Below, in pieces: positions 8,289 to 16,487 of a stretch of DNA of 64,000 nt. The notes under the pieces were generated by a model, which was not told the DNA's origin, did not search any database, and saw only the letters and a list, made by a program, of their open reading frames with translations. Made by a program: the position numbers and the translations under genes. Numbering within the stretch: the stretch's first letter is position 1; each line of letters opens with the position of its first letter. Source of the DNA: Kribbella flavida DSM 17836 (GTDB taxonomy: Bacteria > Actinomycetota > Actinomycetes > Propionibacteriales > Kribbellaceae); the NCBI RefSeq assembly GCF_000024345.1, contig NC_013729.1, positions 6,820,001 through 6,884,000 on the forward strand. Direction: 5' to 3'.

Positions 8289-8720
8289 TCAAGCCTGGCT
8301 GGACGGCAGCAATCCGAGGGTTTGCAGAACGGCGTACTCGGCGCTCGTCGCGAAGCTCGGATTGGCCATGTGCGGCTGCCGGATAACCTCTAGGTCAGGC
8401 AGGCGGCCAGCGATGTCTTCGCGCGGTACCGGCGTGCGGAGGAAGCTGAGCTCGAGCGGCATGACGAGCTTGCCGTGCGGCGAGTACTCCGTGCCGCCGG
8501 TCGCGTGGCCGGTGGCCCAGATCCCTGGCTGAGGCGTGGCGCCGGAGGGCCCGGTGATCCACAGGACGACCGGCTGGTCCGCGGCAATGAGGGCGGAGCG
8601 GTAGTTCTCCTGCACGCACCAGGTGCGTACGCCGTTCGCCAGGAGGACGTCGAGGTTGGTGAGCTTGGGATTGCACTTGAGCACCCAGGCACCGAGGTTG
8701 TCGGTGGTGACCTTGGTCAT
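8289..8720 (-). CDS. EVE (PUA-like) domain protein
   Basis: 143 residues that resemble the EVE domain: WVLKCNPK at the N-terminus, then ANGVRTWCVQENYRSALIAADQPVVLWITGP and PGIWATGHATG, the last being the conserved glycine-rich strand. EVE/PUA-like domains bind modified bases in DNA or RNA, and stand-alone forms occur near restriction and defence genes, but no such gene is adjacent here. Start ATG 8718-8720 follows GGGGAG. Confidence 0.72.
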   Translation of the reverse strand: MTKVTTDNLGAWVLKCNPKLTNLDVLLANGVRTWCVQENYRSALIAADQPVVLWITGPSGATPQPGIWATGHATGGTEYSPHGKLVMPLELSFLRTPVPREDIAGRLPDLEVIRQPHMANPSFATSAEYAVLQTLGLLPSSQA

Positions 8721-8837
8721 GCGAGCTCGCTCCCCGGCGTCGACGGTCTGCTGCCGGATGACCGGTCCCGCAACCAGCTGCGTTCTAAACCACCGCGGCA
8801 GCCAGCGCAGGCCGCCGGTCGGACCACGACCTCTCAG

Positions 8838-8910
8838 GGGTTGACCCACCAGACGCATGGTTGGCCCACCGAATTCTCGTGGGCCAACCATGGACCGGGT
8901 GGGTCAACCC
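8838..8910. repeat. Intergenic nested palindrome, family 1 copy A
   Basis: Outer arms GGGTTGACCCACC (8838-8850) and GGTGGGTCAACCC (8898-8910) are perfect complements. Inner arms ATGGTTGGCCCA (8857-8868) and TGGGCCAACCAT (8880-8891) enclose the 11-base loop CCGAATTCTCG. It lies downstream of hemB, so it could end that transcript, but the same sequence recurs at 37557-37643, which makes it a dispersed repeat. Confidence 0.9.
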
Positions 8911-8924
8911 GTCAGAGTTCGGCT

Positions 8925-9908
8925 TTACCGTCGCGACAGCAGCTGCGCGGCCTCGGAGGCCCAGTACGTCAGGATCGTGTCTGCCCCGGCCCGGCGGATG
9001 CTGTTCAGCGTCTCCATGATCGCGGCCTCGCGGTCGATCCAGCCGTTCGCCGCCGCGGCCTCGACCATCGCGTACTCGCCGGAGATGTTGTACGCCGCGA
9101 CCGGCACGGTCACGTGGTCGCGGACCTGGCGGATGATGTCCAGGTACGCCAGGGCCGGCTTCACCATCACCAGGTCGGCGCCCTCGGCGACGTCCAGGTC
9201 GACCTCGCGGATCGCGTCGCGCGCGTTCGCCGGGTCCTGCTGGTAGGTCTTCCGGTCGCCCTGCAGCGACGAGTCGACCGCCTCGCGGAACGGGCCGAAG
9301 AACGCCGACGCGTACTTCACCGCGTAGGCCAAGATCACGGTGTCGGTGAACCCGGCCGCGTCCAGCGCCGTCCGCACAGCGCCGACCTGGCCGTCCATCA
9401 TGCCCGACGGCCCGACGACGTGCGCACCGGCCGAGGCCTGCGCGACGCCCATCTCGGCGTAGATCTCCAGGGTCGCGTCGTTGTCGACCCGGCCGGCGGA
9501 GTCCAGTACGCCGCAGTGCCCGTGCGAGGTGAACTCGTCCAGGCACAGGTCCGACATCACCAGCAGGTCGTCGCCGGCCTCGGACACCGCGTCCCGGATG
9601 GCGACGTTCAGGATGCCGTCGGGGTCGAGCGCCCCGGACCCCTGCGGGTCCTTCTCGACCGGTACGCCGAACAGCATCACCCCGCCGAGCCCCAGCTGCA
9701 CCGCCTCGGCGACCGCCTTGCGCGCGGTGTCGCGGGTGTGCTGGTAGACGCCCGGCATCGAGCTGATCGCGATCGGCTCGCGCGCGCCTTCCCGGATGAA
9801 CATCGGCAAGATCAGCTGCCGCGGCTCGATCGTCGTCTCGGCGACCAGCCGCCGCACGGCCGCGGACGACCGAAGCCGCCGCGGGCGAACACCCGGGAAA
9901 CCAGACAC
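8925..9908 (-). CDS. hemB: Delta-aminolevulinic acid dehydratase (porphobilinogen synthase)
   Basis: 327 residues, the normal length. HemB condenses two 5-aminolevulinate molecules to porphobilinogen. Both active-site lysines are visible: AYAVKYASAFFGPFREA and the Schiff-base lysine in VMVKPALAYLD. The metal loop reads DLCLDEFTSHGHCG: two of the three Cys of zinc enzymes are kept and the middle one is Asp, so the metal dependence is not certain. Last gene of the hemA-hemC-hemD-hemB run, four bases after hemD. Confidence 0.97.
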   Translation of the reverse strand: MSGFPGVRPRRLRSSAAVRRLVAETTIEPRQLILPMFIREGAREPIAISSMPGVYQHTRDTARKAVAEAVQLGLGGVMLFGVPVEKDPQGSGALDPDGILNVAIRDAVSEAGDDLLVMSDLCLDEFTSHGHCGVLDSAGRVDNDATLEIYAEMGVAQASAGAHVVGPSGMMDGQVGAVRTALDAAGFTDTVILAYAVKYASAFFGPFREAVDSSLQGDRKTYQQDPANARDAIREVDLDVAEGADLVMVKPALAYLDIIRQVRDHVTVPVAAYNISGEYAMVEAAAANGWIDREAAIMETLNSIRRAGADTILTYWASEAAQLLSRR

Positions 9909-9912
9909 AGTG

Positions 9913-11649
9913 CTAGCTCTTCCTGCGAGAGCCCGAGCGGCGCTCGGACGGGCGGGTGACCGGTTCTCCGGCCTCTACCATCGTGTCACGCCGGTCCGCG
10001 CCGAACCGGGCGAGAGCGTCGGCCAGCTCCTCGGCGGACGGCGACTCGGCCATCGCGTCGACGCGCAGGCCGTGCTCCTCGGCGGTCTTCAGGGTCGCCG
10101 GGCCGATCACCGCGATCACGGTCGACGCGTGCGGCTTGCCGGCGATGCCGACCAGGTTGCGCACGGTCGAGGACGAGGTGAACACGACCGCGTCGAACTT
10201 GCCCGACTTGATCGCCTCGCGGGTCGGCGCGGGCGGCGGGGCGGCCCGCACGGTCCGGTACGCCGTGACGTCGTCGACCTCCCAGCCGAGATCGGTCAGG
10301 CCGGCCACCAGCGTCTCGGTGGCGATGTCCGCGCGCGGCAGGAAGACCCGGTTGATCGGGTCGAGCACCTCGTCGAACGGCGGCCAGTCCTCGACCAGCC
10401 CGGCGGCGGACTGCTCACCCGAGGGCAGCAGGTCCGGCCGGATGCCCCAGGCGCCGATCGCCTCGGCGGTCTTCTCGCCGACGGCGGCGATCTTCAGCCC
10501 GGAGAAGGCACGCGCGTCCAGGCCGTACTCGTCGAACTTCTCCCGGACCGCCTTGACCGCGTTCACCGAGGTGAACGCGACCCACTCGTAGCGGCCCTCG
10601 ACCAGGCCGCGGATCGCCTTGTCCATCTGCTGCGGGTTGCGCGGCGGCTCGACCGAGATGGTCGGCACCTCCTCCGGCATCGCGCCGTAGCGGCGCAGCC
10701 GGTCCATCAGCGGTCCGGCCTGGTCCTTGGTGCGCGGCACCAGGATGCGCCAGCCGAACAGCGGCTTGGTCTCGAACCAGCTGAGCGTCTCGCGCTGCTC
10801 GACGACCGAGCCGACCACGATCACGGCCGGGCCGGTCACCTTGGCGGCGCGCAGGTCCGCGACGATGGTGCCGAGCGTGCCGACCACGCTGGTCTGCGCC
10901 GTCGTGGTGCCGCCGACCGTCGCGGCGACCGGCGTGCCGGCGTCGAAGCCGGCGTCGACCAGCGCGACCGTCGTGTCTTTGAGCACGTCCACGGCGTTCA
11001 GCAGGACCAGCGTCTGCTTCGGGTGCAGCCGGCTGAAGTCGAGCTTGGACTCGGCCAGGTCGAGCACGGTCACCTCGCGCTCGCCCTTCACCGTCAGCGG
11101 AATGCCCGCGTACGCCGGTACGGCGCTGACCTCGCTGACCCCCGGCACCACGTTGAAGCTGATCCCGGCCTTGCGGCAGGCGGCGGCCTCCTCGGCGCCG
11201 CTGGAGAAGGTGAACGGGTCACCGGTCAGCAGCCGGACCACGTTCGCCGAGGCCTTGGCGGTCTTCACCACCAGCCGGGCCCGGGCCGCGATCCGCAGCG
11301 CCCGGCTGCCCTCGGCGCCGGAGCCGTCGACCACCTCGACACCCGGCCGGCAGTACGCCAGGAACGGGTCGTGCTCGGGGCCTTCGACCACCACCGCGTC
11401 GGCGTTCGCGAGCACGTCGCGGCCGGCGATCGTCAGCAGCGCGGGGTCACCCGGGCCGACGCCGACGAACGTGACGTGGCCGAGCGGCCTGGTCTGCTTG
11501 ACCGTGCTGGACCCCGCCGCGACCTTCGCCGGCACCTTCTGCGGAGTCTTGGTGGCCGCTGCTGTCTTCGCGCTGCTCACGTCTGCCGTCGCCTTCGCCC
11601 TCGTCTTGCTCGTGTTCTTGGCCGTCGTCGTTCCCCGTGCCGGTGTCAT
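9913..11649 (-). CDS. hemD: Fused uroporphyrinogen-III C-methyltransferase / uroporphyrinogen-III synthase
   Basis: A 578-residue fusion. Residues 1-55 are an Ala/Lys/Thr-rich leader. Residues ~58-300 form the SAM-dependent CobA-type methyltransferase (VTFVGVGPGDPALLTI; LTGDPFTFSSGAEEA; VVPGVSEVSAVPAY). Residues ~310-560 form the HemD synthase (FGWRILVPRTKDQAGPLM; VAFTSVNAVKAVREKF; DAVVFTSSSTVRNLV). The first half leads to sirohaem/cobalamin precursors and the second closes the tetrapyrrole ring. The fusion is usual in actinobacteria. ATG overlaps the hemC stop by four bases. Confidence 0.95.
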   Translation of the reverse strand: MTPARGTTTAKNTSKTRAKATADVSSAKTAAATKTPQKVPAKVAAGSSTVKQTRPLGHVTFVGVGPGDPALLTIAGRDVLANADAVVVEGPEHDPFLAYCRPGVEVVDGSGAEGSRALRIAARARLVVKTAKASANVVRLLTGDPFTFSSGAEEAAACRKAGISFNVVPGVSEVSAVPAYAGIPLTVKGEREVTVLDLAESKLDFSRLHPKQTLVLLNAVDVLKDTTVALVDAGFDAGTPVAATVGGTTTAQTSVVGTLGTIVADLRAAKVTGPAVIVVGSVVEQRETLSWFETKPLFGWRILVPRTKDQAGPLMDRLRRYGAMPEEVPTISVEPPRNPQQMDKAIRGLVEGRYEWVAFTSVNAVKAVREKFDEYGLDARAFSGLKIAAVGEKTAEAIGAWGIRPDLLPSGEQSAAGLVEDWPPFDEVLDPINRVFLPRADIATETLVAGLTDLGWEVDDVTAYRTVRAAPPPAPTREAIKSGKFDAVVFTSSSTVRNLVGIAGKPHASTVIAVIGPATLKTAEEHGLRVDAMAESPSAEELADALARFGADRRDTMVEAGEPVTRPSERRSGSRRKS

Positions 11650-12530
11650 GTCTGCTCCAGCAGTTCGTTCGCCAGCGCCCGCCCGACCGCCGCCGGGTCG
11701 TCGACCGACCCGTTGGCGGACAGCCGGCGGACACCGCCACCGTCCTCACCGAGCGCGCCCCGCAGCCACAGCTCCGGGCCGTCCTCACCGTCGACCACCT
11801 CGGCGAGCGCTCCGACCGGCGCGGTGCAGCCGGCCTCGAGCGTCGCCAGCAGCTGGCGTTCGGCCGTCACCGCGGCCCGGGTGCCCGGGTCGTCCAGCGG
11901 CGCCAGCGCGGCCAGTACCGCGGTGTCGTCGCTGCGGCACTCGATGCCGAGGGCACCTTGTCCCGGAGCCGGAAGCATCTGGATCGGATCGAGCGTCTCG
12001 GTGATCTCGGCCAGCCGGCCCAACCGGGCCAGCCCTGCCCGGGCCAGCACCACCGCGTCCACTTTGCCGTCGGCCACCATCGCGATCCGGGTGTCCACGT
12101 TGCCCCGGATGCCGGTCAGCTCCAGGCCGAGGCCGAGCGCTTCCAGCTGGGCGACCCGGCGCGGCGAACCGGTGCCGACCAGCGCACCGGTCTGCAGCTC
12201 GCCGAGGGTCAGCCCGTCCCGGGCGACCAGGACGTCGCGGGGGTCCTCGCGGACCGGGATCGCGCCGAGCGTCAGTCCGTCGACCGGCGCGGTCGGCAGG
12301 TCCTTCAGCGAGTGCACCGCGATGTCGATCTCACCGGCCAGCAGGGCGTCGCGCAGCGCGCTGACGAAAACGCCGGTGCCACCGATCTGCTCCAGCGGCG
12401 CGCGGTTCACGTCGCCGGTGGTGACGATCGGGACCAGGTCGACTTCGTGCCCGAGGTTCCGCAGGGCGTCGGCGACGAGGGCGGCCTGCGCGGTCGCGAG
12501 GGCCGACCGGCGGGTTCCGAGCTTGATCAT
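11646..12530 (-). CDS. hemC: Hydroxymethylbilane synthase (porphobilinogen deaminase)
   Basis: 294 residues. HemC polymerises four porphobilinogens into hydroxymethylbilane. Visible family features: the N-terminal TRRSALATAQ, the segment HSLKDLPT, and EAGCTAPVGA, whose Cys carries the dipyrromethane primer. Overlaps hemA (12527) and hemD (11649) by four bases on either side, so the operon is translationally coupled. Confidence 0.97.
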   Translation of the reverse strand: MIKLGTRRSALATAQAALVADALRNLGHEVDLVPIVTTGDVNRAPLEQIGGTGVFVSALRDALLAGEIDIAVHSLKDLPTAPVDGLTLGAIPVREDPRDVLVARDGLTLGELQTGALVGTGSPRRVAQLEALGLGLELTGIRGNVDTRIAMVADGKVDAVVLARAGLARLGRLAEITETLDPIQMLPAPGQGALGIECRSDDTAVLAALAPLDDPGTRAAVTAERQLLATLEAGCTAPVGALAEVVDGEDGPELWLRGALGEDGGGVRRLSANGSVDDPAAVGRALANELLEQT

Positions 12531-13813
12531 GCGGACTCACCTCCGGTGGTGGTCTTGGGTGCGGTGACCGCGTCAACGGTCGCGGGGTCGAGCGCGAACA
12601 GCTCGCGCAGCGCGTCGGCGTAGGTCGGGCCGCCGGGGTCGGCGGCCAGCTCCTTCACCCGGACGGTCGGGGTGTGCAGCACCTTGTCGACGACGCGCCG
12701 GATGGTCCGGGCGACCTCGTGCCGCTGGTGCTCGTCGAGGCCGGGCAGCCGGCGGTCCAGCCGGGCCAGCTCGGAGTCGACCAGCTCGGAGGCCATCGCA
12801 CGCAGCGCGACCACGGTCGGCGCGACCGACGCGGCCCGCCGGGTCGCCTCGAACGCACCGCCCTCCTCGGCGACGATCCGGCGGACCTCGTCGACGTCGT
12901 GGGCGCTGCCGCCGGCCGTCCCGGCCAGGTCGGCCAGGGTGATCAGGGTGACGCCGGGGATCCGGGCGGCGCCGGGCTCGACGTCGCGCGGCAGGGCGAC
13001 GTCCAGAACGCCGAGCGGCCTGCCGTCGGCGGCGTTGCGGATCATCTCCTCGGTCAGCACGACGCCGCGGGCACCGGTGCAGCTGACCACCAGGTCGGCC
13101 TCGGCCAGCGCGTCCGGTACGCCGGCCAGCGGGATCGCGGTGCCGCCGATCCGCTCGGTGAGCGCGACGGCGCGGTCGTGGTTGCGGTTCGCGATCGTGA
13201 CGCTCGCGGCGCCGCCGTTGAGCAGGGTCTGGGCGGCCAGCGAGGCCATCGAGCCGGCGCCGACGATCAGCGCGCGGCGGCCCTCGAAGCCACCGACCGC
13301 CTCCAGCCCGGCGGTGACCACCGAGCGGCCGGCCGAGTCGATGCCCGTTTCGGCGCGGGCCCGCTTGCCGGTCCGCAGCGCGTGCTGGAACAGCGCGTTC
13401 AGCGCGCTGCCGATCGTCTCCAGGTCCTGGCCGATCCGCAGCGTCTCCTTGAGCTGACCGAGGATCTGGCTCTCGCCGACGACCATCGAGTCGAGCCCGC
13501 CCGCCACCTGGAACAGGTGCGCGACCGCGCCCTCCTCGAAGTGCACGTACAGGTGCTCGGCCAGGTCCAGCAGCGGGACACCGGTGATGTCGGACAGGAT
13601 CGCGGTGACCTCGTCCATACCGGCGTGGAACCGGTCGACGCAGGCGTAGACCTCGGTCCGGTTGCAGGTGGCCAGGACGGCCGACTCGCTGACGGCCGGG
13701 CTGTGCTGGACCGCGACGGCCAGCTTGGTCGCCGCGTCCGGGTCCAGCGCGACCCGCTCCAGCACCGAGATGTCGCCGCTGCGGTGAGAGATTCCGACCA
13801 CGAGGTAGCTCAT
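12527..13813 (-). CDS. hemA: Glutamyl-tRNA reductase
   Basis: 428 residues. HemA reduces Glu-tRNA to glutamate-1-semialdehyde, the committed step of the C5 haem pathway. The N-terminus MSYLVVGISHRSGDISVLERV is typical; ATCNRTEVYA holds the catalytic Cys; residues ~175-300 form the NADPH Rossmann domain (LIVGAGSMASLAAQTL). ATG 13813 is chosen over ATG 13843 because the family begins at MSYLVVGISH and GAGGA lies at good distance. The start codon sits in one arm of a 14-bp inverted repeat (13800-13855), a possible translational control element. Confidence 0.96.
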   Translation of the reverse strand: MSYLVVGISHRSGDISVLERVALDPDAATKLAVAVQHSPAVSESAVLATCNRTEVYACVDRFHAGMDEVTAILSDITGVPLLDLAEHLYVHFEEGAVAHLFQVAGGLDSMVVGESQILGQLKETLRIGQDLETIGSALNALFQHALRTGKRARAETGIDSAGRSVVTAGLEAVGGFEGRRALIVGAGSMASLAAQTLLNGGAASVTIANRNHDRAVALTERIGGTAIPLAGVPDALAEADLVVSCTGARGVVLTEEMIRNAADGRPLGVLDVALPRDVEPGAARIPGVTLITLADLAGTAGGSAHDVDEVRRIVAEEGGAFEATRRAASVAPTVVALRAMASELVDSELARLDRRLPGLDEHQRHEVARTIRRVVDKVLHTPTVRVKELAADPGGPTYADALRELFALDPATVDAVTAPKTTTGGESA

Positions 13814-13855
13814 CCGCGTCCTCGCTTCGCTCCGGGCGCGCATGAGCTACCTCGT
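13800..13855 (-). promoter_or_regulatory. Inverted repeat enclosing the hemA start region
   Basis: ACGAGGTAGCTCAT (13800-13813) and ATGAGCTACCTCGT (13842-13855) are perfect 14-base complements 28 bases apart. In the hemA mRNA the 3' arm contains the start codon and codons 2-5, while the Shine-Dalgarno GAGGA is in the loop. Such a hairpin would hide the ATG. Function is inferred. Confidence 0.7.
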
Positions 13856-13895
13856 CGGAGGCTGTGCTGAATTGCGAACTCGCTGCGCTCGTTCG

Positions 13896-14648
13896 TCATG
13901 CGCCGACACCCCCCACGCTGGGCAGGTTCGGCAGACCGTTGATCGCTGGTAGTTCGGGCACCTCGGGGAGCGCCGCCTCTCCGGACTTTCGTTGTTCGTG
14001 GTACGCCAGGATCTGCAACTCGATCGAGAGGTCCACCTTGCGGATGTCGACGCCGTCGGGCACGGACAGCACCACCGGCGCGAAGTTCAGGATGCTGGTC
14101 ACGCCCGCGGCGACCAGCCGGTCGCAGACCTCCTGGGCGGGACCGGCCGGGGTGGTGATCACGCCGATCGAGACCCGGTCGGCGGCGACGATCTCCTCCA
14201 GCTCGGCGAAGTCGCGGACCACCATGTCGCCGATCTGCTCGCCGACCAGGGCCGGGTCGGCGTCGAGCAGGGCCACGATCCGGAAGCCGCGGGTGCCGAA
14301 GCCGGAGTAGTTCGCCAGCGCGTGGCCCAGGTTTCCGATCCCGACGATGACCACCGCCCAGTCCTGGGTGACGCCGATCTCACGGGCGATCTGGTAGCGC
14401 AGGTACTCCACGTCGTAGCCGACGCCGCGGGTCCCGTAGGAGCCCAGGTAGGACAGGTCCTTGCGGAGCTTGGCCGAGTTGACGCCGGCCGCGGTCGCGA
14501 GATCCTCGCTCGACGCGGTGGCGATGCCACTGTCCGACAGCGCGGTCAGGGCCCGCAGGTACACCGGCAAGCGCGCGACAGTGGCCTCGGGAATGCCGCG
14601 TTCGGTTCGCGTCGGCGCGCCGGGGCGACGGCTGCGGGCAGGCGTCAC
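13896..14648 (-). CDS. rex: Redox-sensing transcriptional repressor Rex
   Basis: 250 residues. Rex is a dimeric repressor that senses the NADH/NAD+ ratio and leaves DNA when NADH binds. Residues ~20-90 are the winged-helix domain (ARLPVYLRALTALSDSGIATASSEDLA; SAKLRKDLSYLGSYGTRGVGYDV) and ~95-220 the Rossmann domain (VVIVGIGNLGHALANYSGF; IVALLDADPALVG). A Pro-rich tail ends the protein. Located just upstream of hemA in the same direction, as in Streptomyces where Rex controls respiratory and hem genes. A probable operator is at 14715-14732. Confidence 0.96.
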   Translation of the reverse strand: MTPARSRRPGAPTRTERGIPEATVARLPVYLRALTALSDSGIATASSEDLATAAGVNSAKLRKDLSYLGSYGTRGVGYDVEYLRYQIAREIGVTQDWAVVIVGIGNLGHALANYSGFGTRGFRIVALLDADPALVGEQIGDMVVRDFAELEEIVAADRVSIGVITTPAGPAQEVCDRLVAAGVTSILNFAPVVLSVPDGVDIRKVDLSIELQILAYHEQRKSGEAALPEVPELPAINGLPNLPSVGGVGA

Positions 14649-14714
14649 AGTTCTCCTGGAAAGGTGGTTCGCGAGTCACCGCCTCACGGCTGGCGACTCC
14701 CCCACTCTAGGAGC

Positions 14715-14732
14715 TTGTGAACGTGAGAACAA
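14715..14732 (-). promoter_or_regulatory. Probable Rex operator upstream of rex
   Basis: The 18-base block TTGTGAACGTGAGAACAA has an ideal Rex half-site (TTGTGAAC) and a weaker second half ending ACAA, fitting TTGTGAA-N4-TTCACAA loosely. It lies 67 bases before the rex start codon, where autoregulation would be expected. Confidence 0.55.
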
Positions 14733-14759
14733 AATCGGGAACCACACCCATGACCGACG

Positions 14760-15005
14760 TCACGTCCTTGTCAAGGCCTTCCTCAGCCTGACCGGGTCCA
14801 CCCGCCAGAAGTCGTGCTGCCGGCCGTCGACAAGCGTGACCGGGATCTGCTCGCCGTACGCGCGCATCAGCTCCGGGTCCTGGGTGATGTCGATCTCGGT
14901 CCAGTCCACGCCCAGCTCGGCGCAGACCGCCTCGACGACCGCCCGGGCGTCCTCGCAGAGGTGACAGCCGGGTTTGCCGTACAGCGTGACCCGCGGCGCG
15001 CTCAC
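14760..15005 (-). CDS. Thioredoxin/glutaredoxin-like protein (DUF836 type)
   Basis: 81 residues with VTLYGKPGCHLCEDARAVVE at the N-terminus, a CxxC redox pair (CHLC), then DITQDPELMRAYGEQIPVTLVDG, with the cis-proline IPV of the thioredoxin fold. Start GTG 15003-15005 overlaps the stop of the acyl-CoA ligase (GTGA). Small proteins of this type beside rex and hemA may help thiol homeostasis; the target is unknown. Confidence 0.9.
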   Translation of the reverse strand: MSAPRVTLYGKPGCHLCEDARAVVEAVCAELGVDWTEIDITQDPELMRAYGEQIPVTLVDGRQHDFWRVDPVRLRKALTRT

Positions 15006-16450
15006 CGGTCGGCCTCGCGCAGCCGGCCCTTGGCGACCTTGCCGGTGACCGAGTGCGGCAGGTGGTCGACCACCTCGATGTCGACCGGGCACTTGAACCG
15101 GGCCAGCCGCTGCCCGGCGTACGCGCGCACCTCGGCGACGTCGACCGCCGCCCCGGTGGCCGGTACGACGAACGCCTTCACCGCCTCGCCGGTCTCGGCG
15201 GACGGTACGCCGATGACCGCGGCCTCGCGCACGCCCGGAGCCCGGACCAGGACTTCCTCGACCTCGCTCGGGAAGACGTTAAAACCGCTGACGATGACCA
15301 GTTCGCGCAGCCGGTCGACCAGGAACAGGTCGCCGTCGGCGTCCAGGTAGCCGACGTCGCCGGTGCGGTACCAGCCGTCCTCGTCGGGGCCGCCGGAGCC
15401 GTCCGGCCAGTAACCGGAGAACAGGTTGAGGCCGCGGACCAGGATCTCGCCCGGGTCGTCACCCTCCACGTCCTCGCCGCGCTCGTCGGCGATCCGCAGG
15501 TCCACGCCGGGCAGCGGGCGGCCGACGGATCCCGGCTTCGGGTTGTCCTGGCCGAGCGTGGTGGTCACGCCCGGCGAGGCCTCGGTCAGGCCGTAGCCCT
15601 GGTGCACGAACAGACCGGTCGCCTGCTCGAACCGGTCGGCCAGCGCGCGGTCGAGAGTGGAGGCGCCGGTGAGCACCACCTTCACCGAGGCGAGCCGCTC
15701 GCGCAGGTCGTCGCGGGCCAGCAACGCCTGCAGGGCAGGAGGTGCCAGCGGCAGCCGCGTCACGGCGTACCGGCTGATCAGGTCGACGGTGTGGGTGGAG
15801 TCGAACCGCCGGTCGACGACCAGCGCCGCGCCGGTGGCGATCGCCCAGCCGAGCACCGCGTTCAGGCCGAAGGCGTGGAACATCGGCAGCACCCCGAGTA
15901 CGACGTCGTCGGGACCCATCCGGTCCTCGCCGAGGCCGGCCAGGTTCTCGACGTTGGCGGCCAGCGCCCGGTGCGGGAGCATCGCGGCCCGCGGCTCGCC
16001 GCTCGTCCCGGACGTGTAGAGCAGGACCGCGAGGCTCTCCGGGTCGGTCCGCGGGGACAACGGAGCGTGACCGGAAAGCTCGCCGGCCCGGACCACCCGA
16101 ACGCCCTCGGCCTTGGCCGCGAGGTCGCCGTCGGCGACCACCAGCCGGGCGCCGGAGTGCGCCACGACGTTCGCGATCTCGGGCCTGGTGAGGCCCGTGT
16201 TCAGCGGTACGGCGACCAGGCCGGCGCGCAGACATCCCAAGTAGGACGTGACGAACTCGACACTGTTGGCCAGCAGCAGGACCACCCGGTACCCAGGCAC
16301 CAGGCCGGCCGCCGCGTACCCGTGGGCGGCCGCCTCGACGGCCGCGTCGAGCTCGCTCCAGGTCAGTCGCCGGTCACCGTCGACCAGCGCGAGACGATCC
16401 CCGTGACGTCGCGCTGTGTCACGAAGGACGTCCGCGAAGTTGAAGTTCAC
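15002..16450 (-). CDS. Acyl-CoA synthetase, AMP-forming
   Basis: 482 residues of the ANL adenylating superfamily. P-loop AVLLYTSGTSGEPRAAMLPH, motif GYGLTEASPG, the ATP-binding YRTGDVGYLDADGDLFLVDR and the C-terminal catalytic lysine region ending SVTGKVAKGRLRE are all present, so it should adenylate a carboxylate and transfer it to CoA. At 482 residues it is slightly short for long-chain enzymes. Substrate unknown. It divides the rex/thioredoxin genes from the HAD remnant. Confidence 0.93.
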   Translation of the reverse strand: MNFNFADVLRDTARRHGDRLALVDGDRRLTWSELDAAVEAAAHGYAAAGLVPGYRVVLLLANSVEFVTSYLGCLRAGLVAVPLNTGLTRPEIANVVAHSGARLVVADGDLAAKAEGVRVVRAGELSGHAPLSPRTDPESLAVLLYTSGTSGEPRAAMLPHRALAANVENLAGLGEDRMGPDDVVLGVLPMFHAFGLNAVLGWAIATGAALVVDRRFDSTHTVDLISRYAVTRLPLAPPALQALLARDDLRERLASVKVVLTGASTLDRALADRFEQATGLFVHQGYGLTEASPGVTTTLGQDNPKPGSVGRPLPGVDLRIADERGEDVEGDDPGEILVRGLNLFSGYWPDGSGGPDEDGWYRTGDVGYLDADGDLFLVDRLRELVIVSGFNVFPSEVEEVLVRAPGVREAAVIGVPSAETGEAVKAFVVPATGAAVDVAEVRAYAGQRLARFKCPVDIEVVDHLPHSVTGKVAKGRLREADR

Positions 16451-16487
16451 AGAGCGAGTCTGTCACGTTCGGGTTAGGGTCTCCCGA

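Noticed and set aside
8925..13813. Cobalamin or haem riboswitch upstream of the hem genes
   Set aside because: I could not see conserved riboswitch elements; only the hemA hairpin was found.
13813..13843. Upstream ATG 13843 as hemA start
   Set aside because: It adds MRARSEARTR, which the family lacks, and has no ribosome site; ATG 13813 matches the HemA N-terminus.
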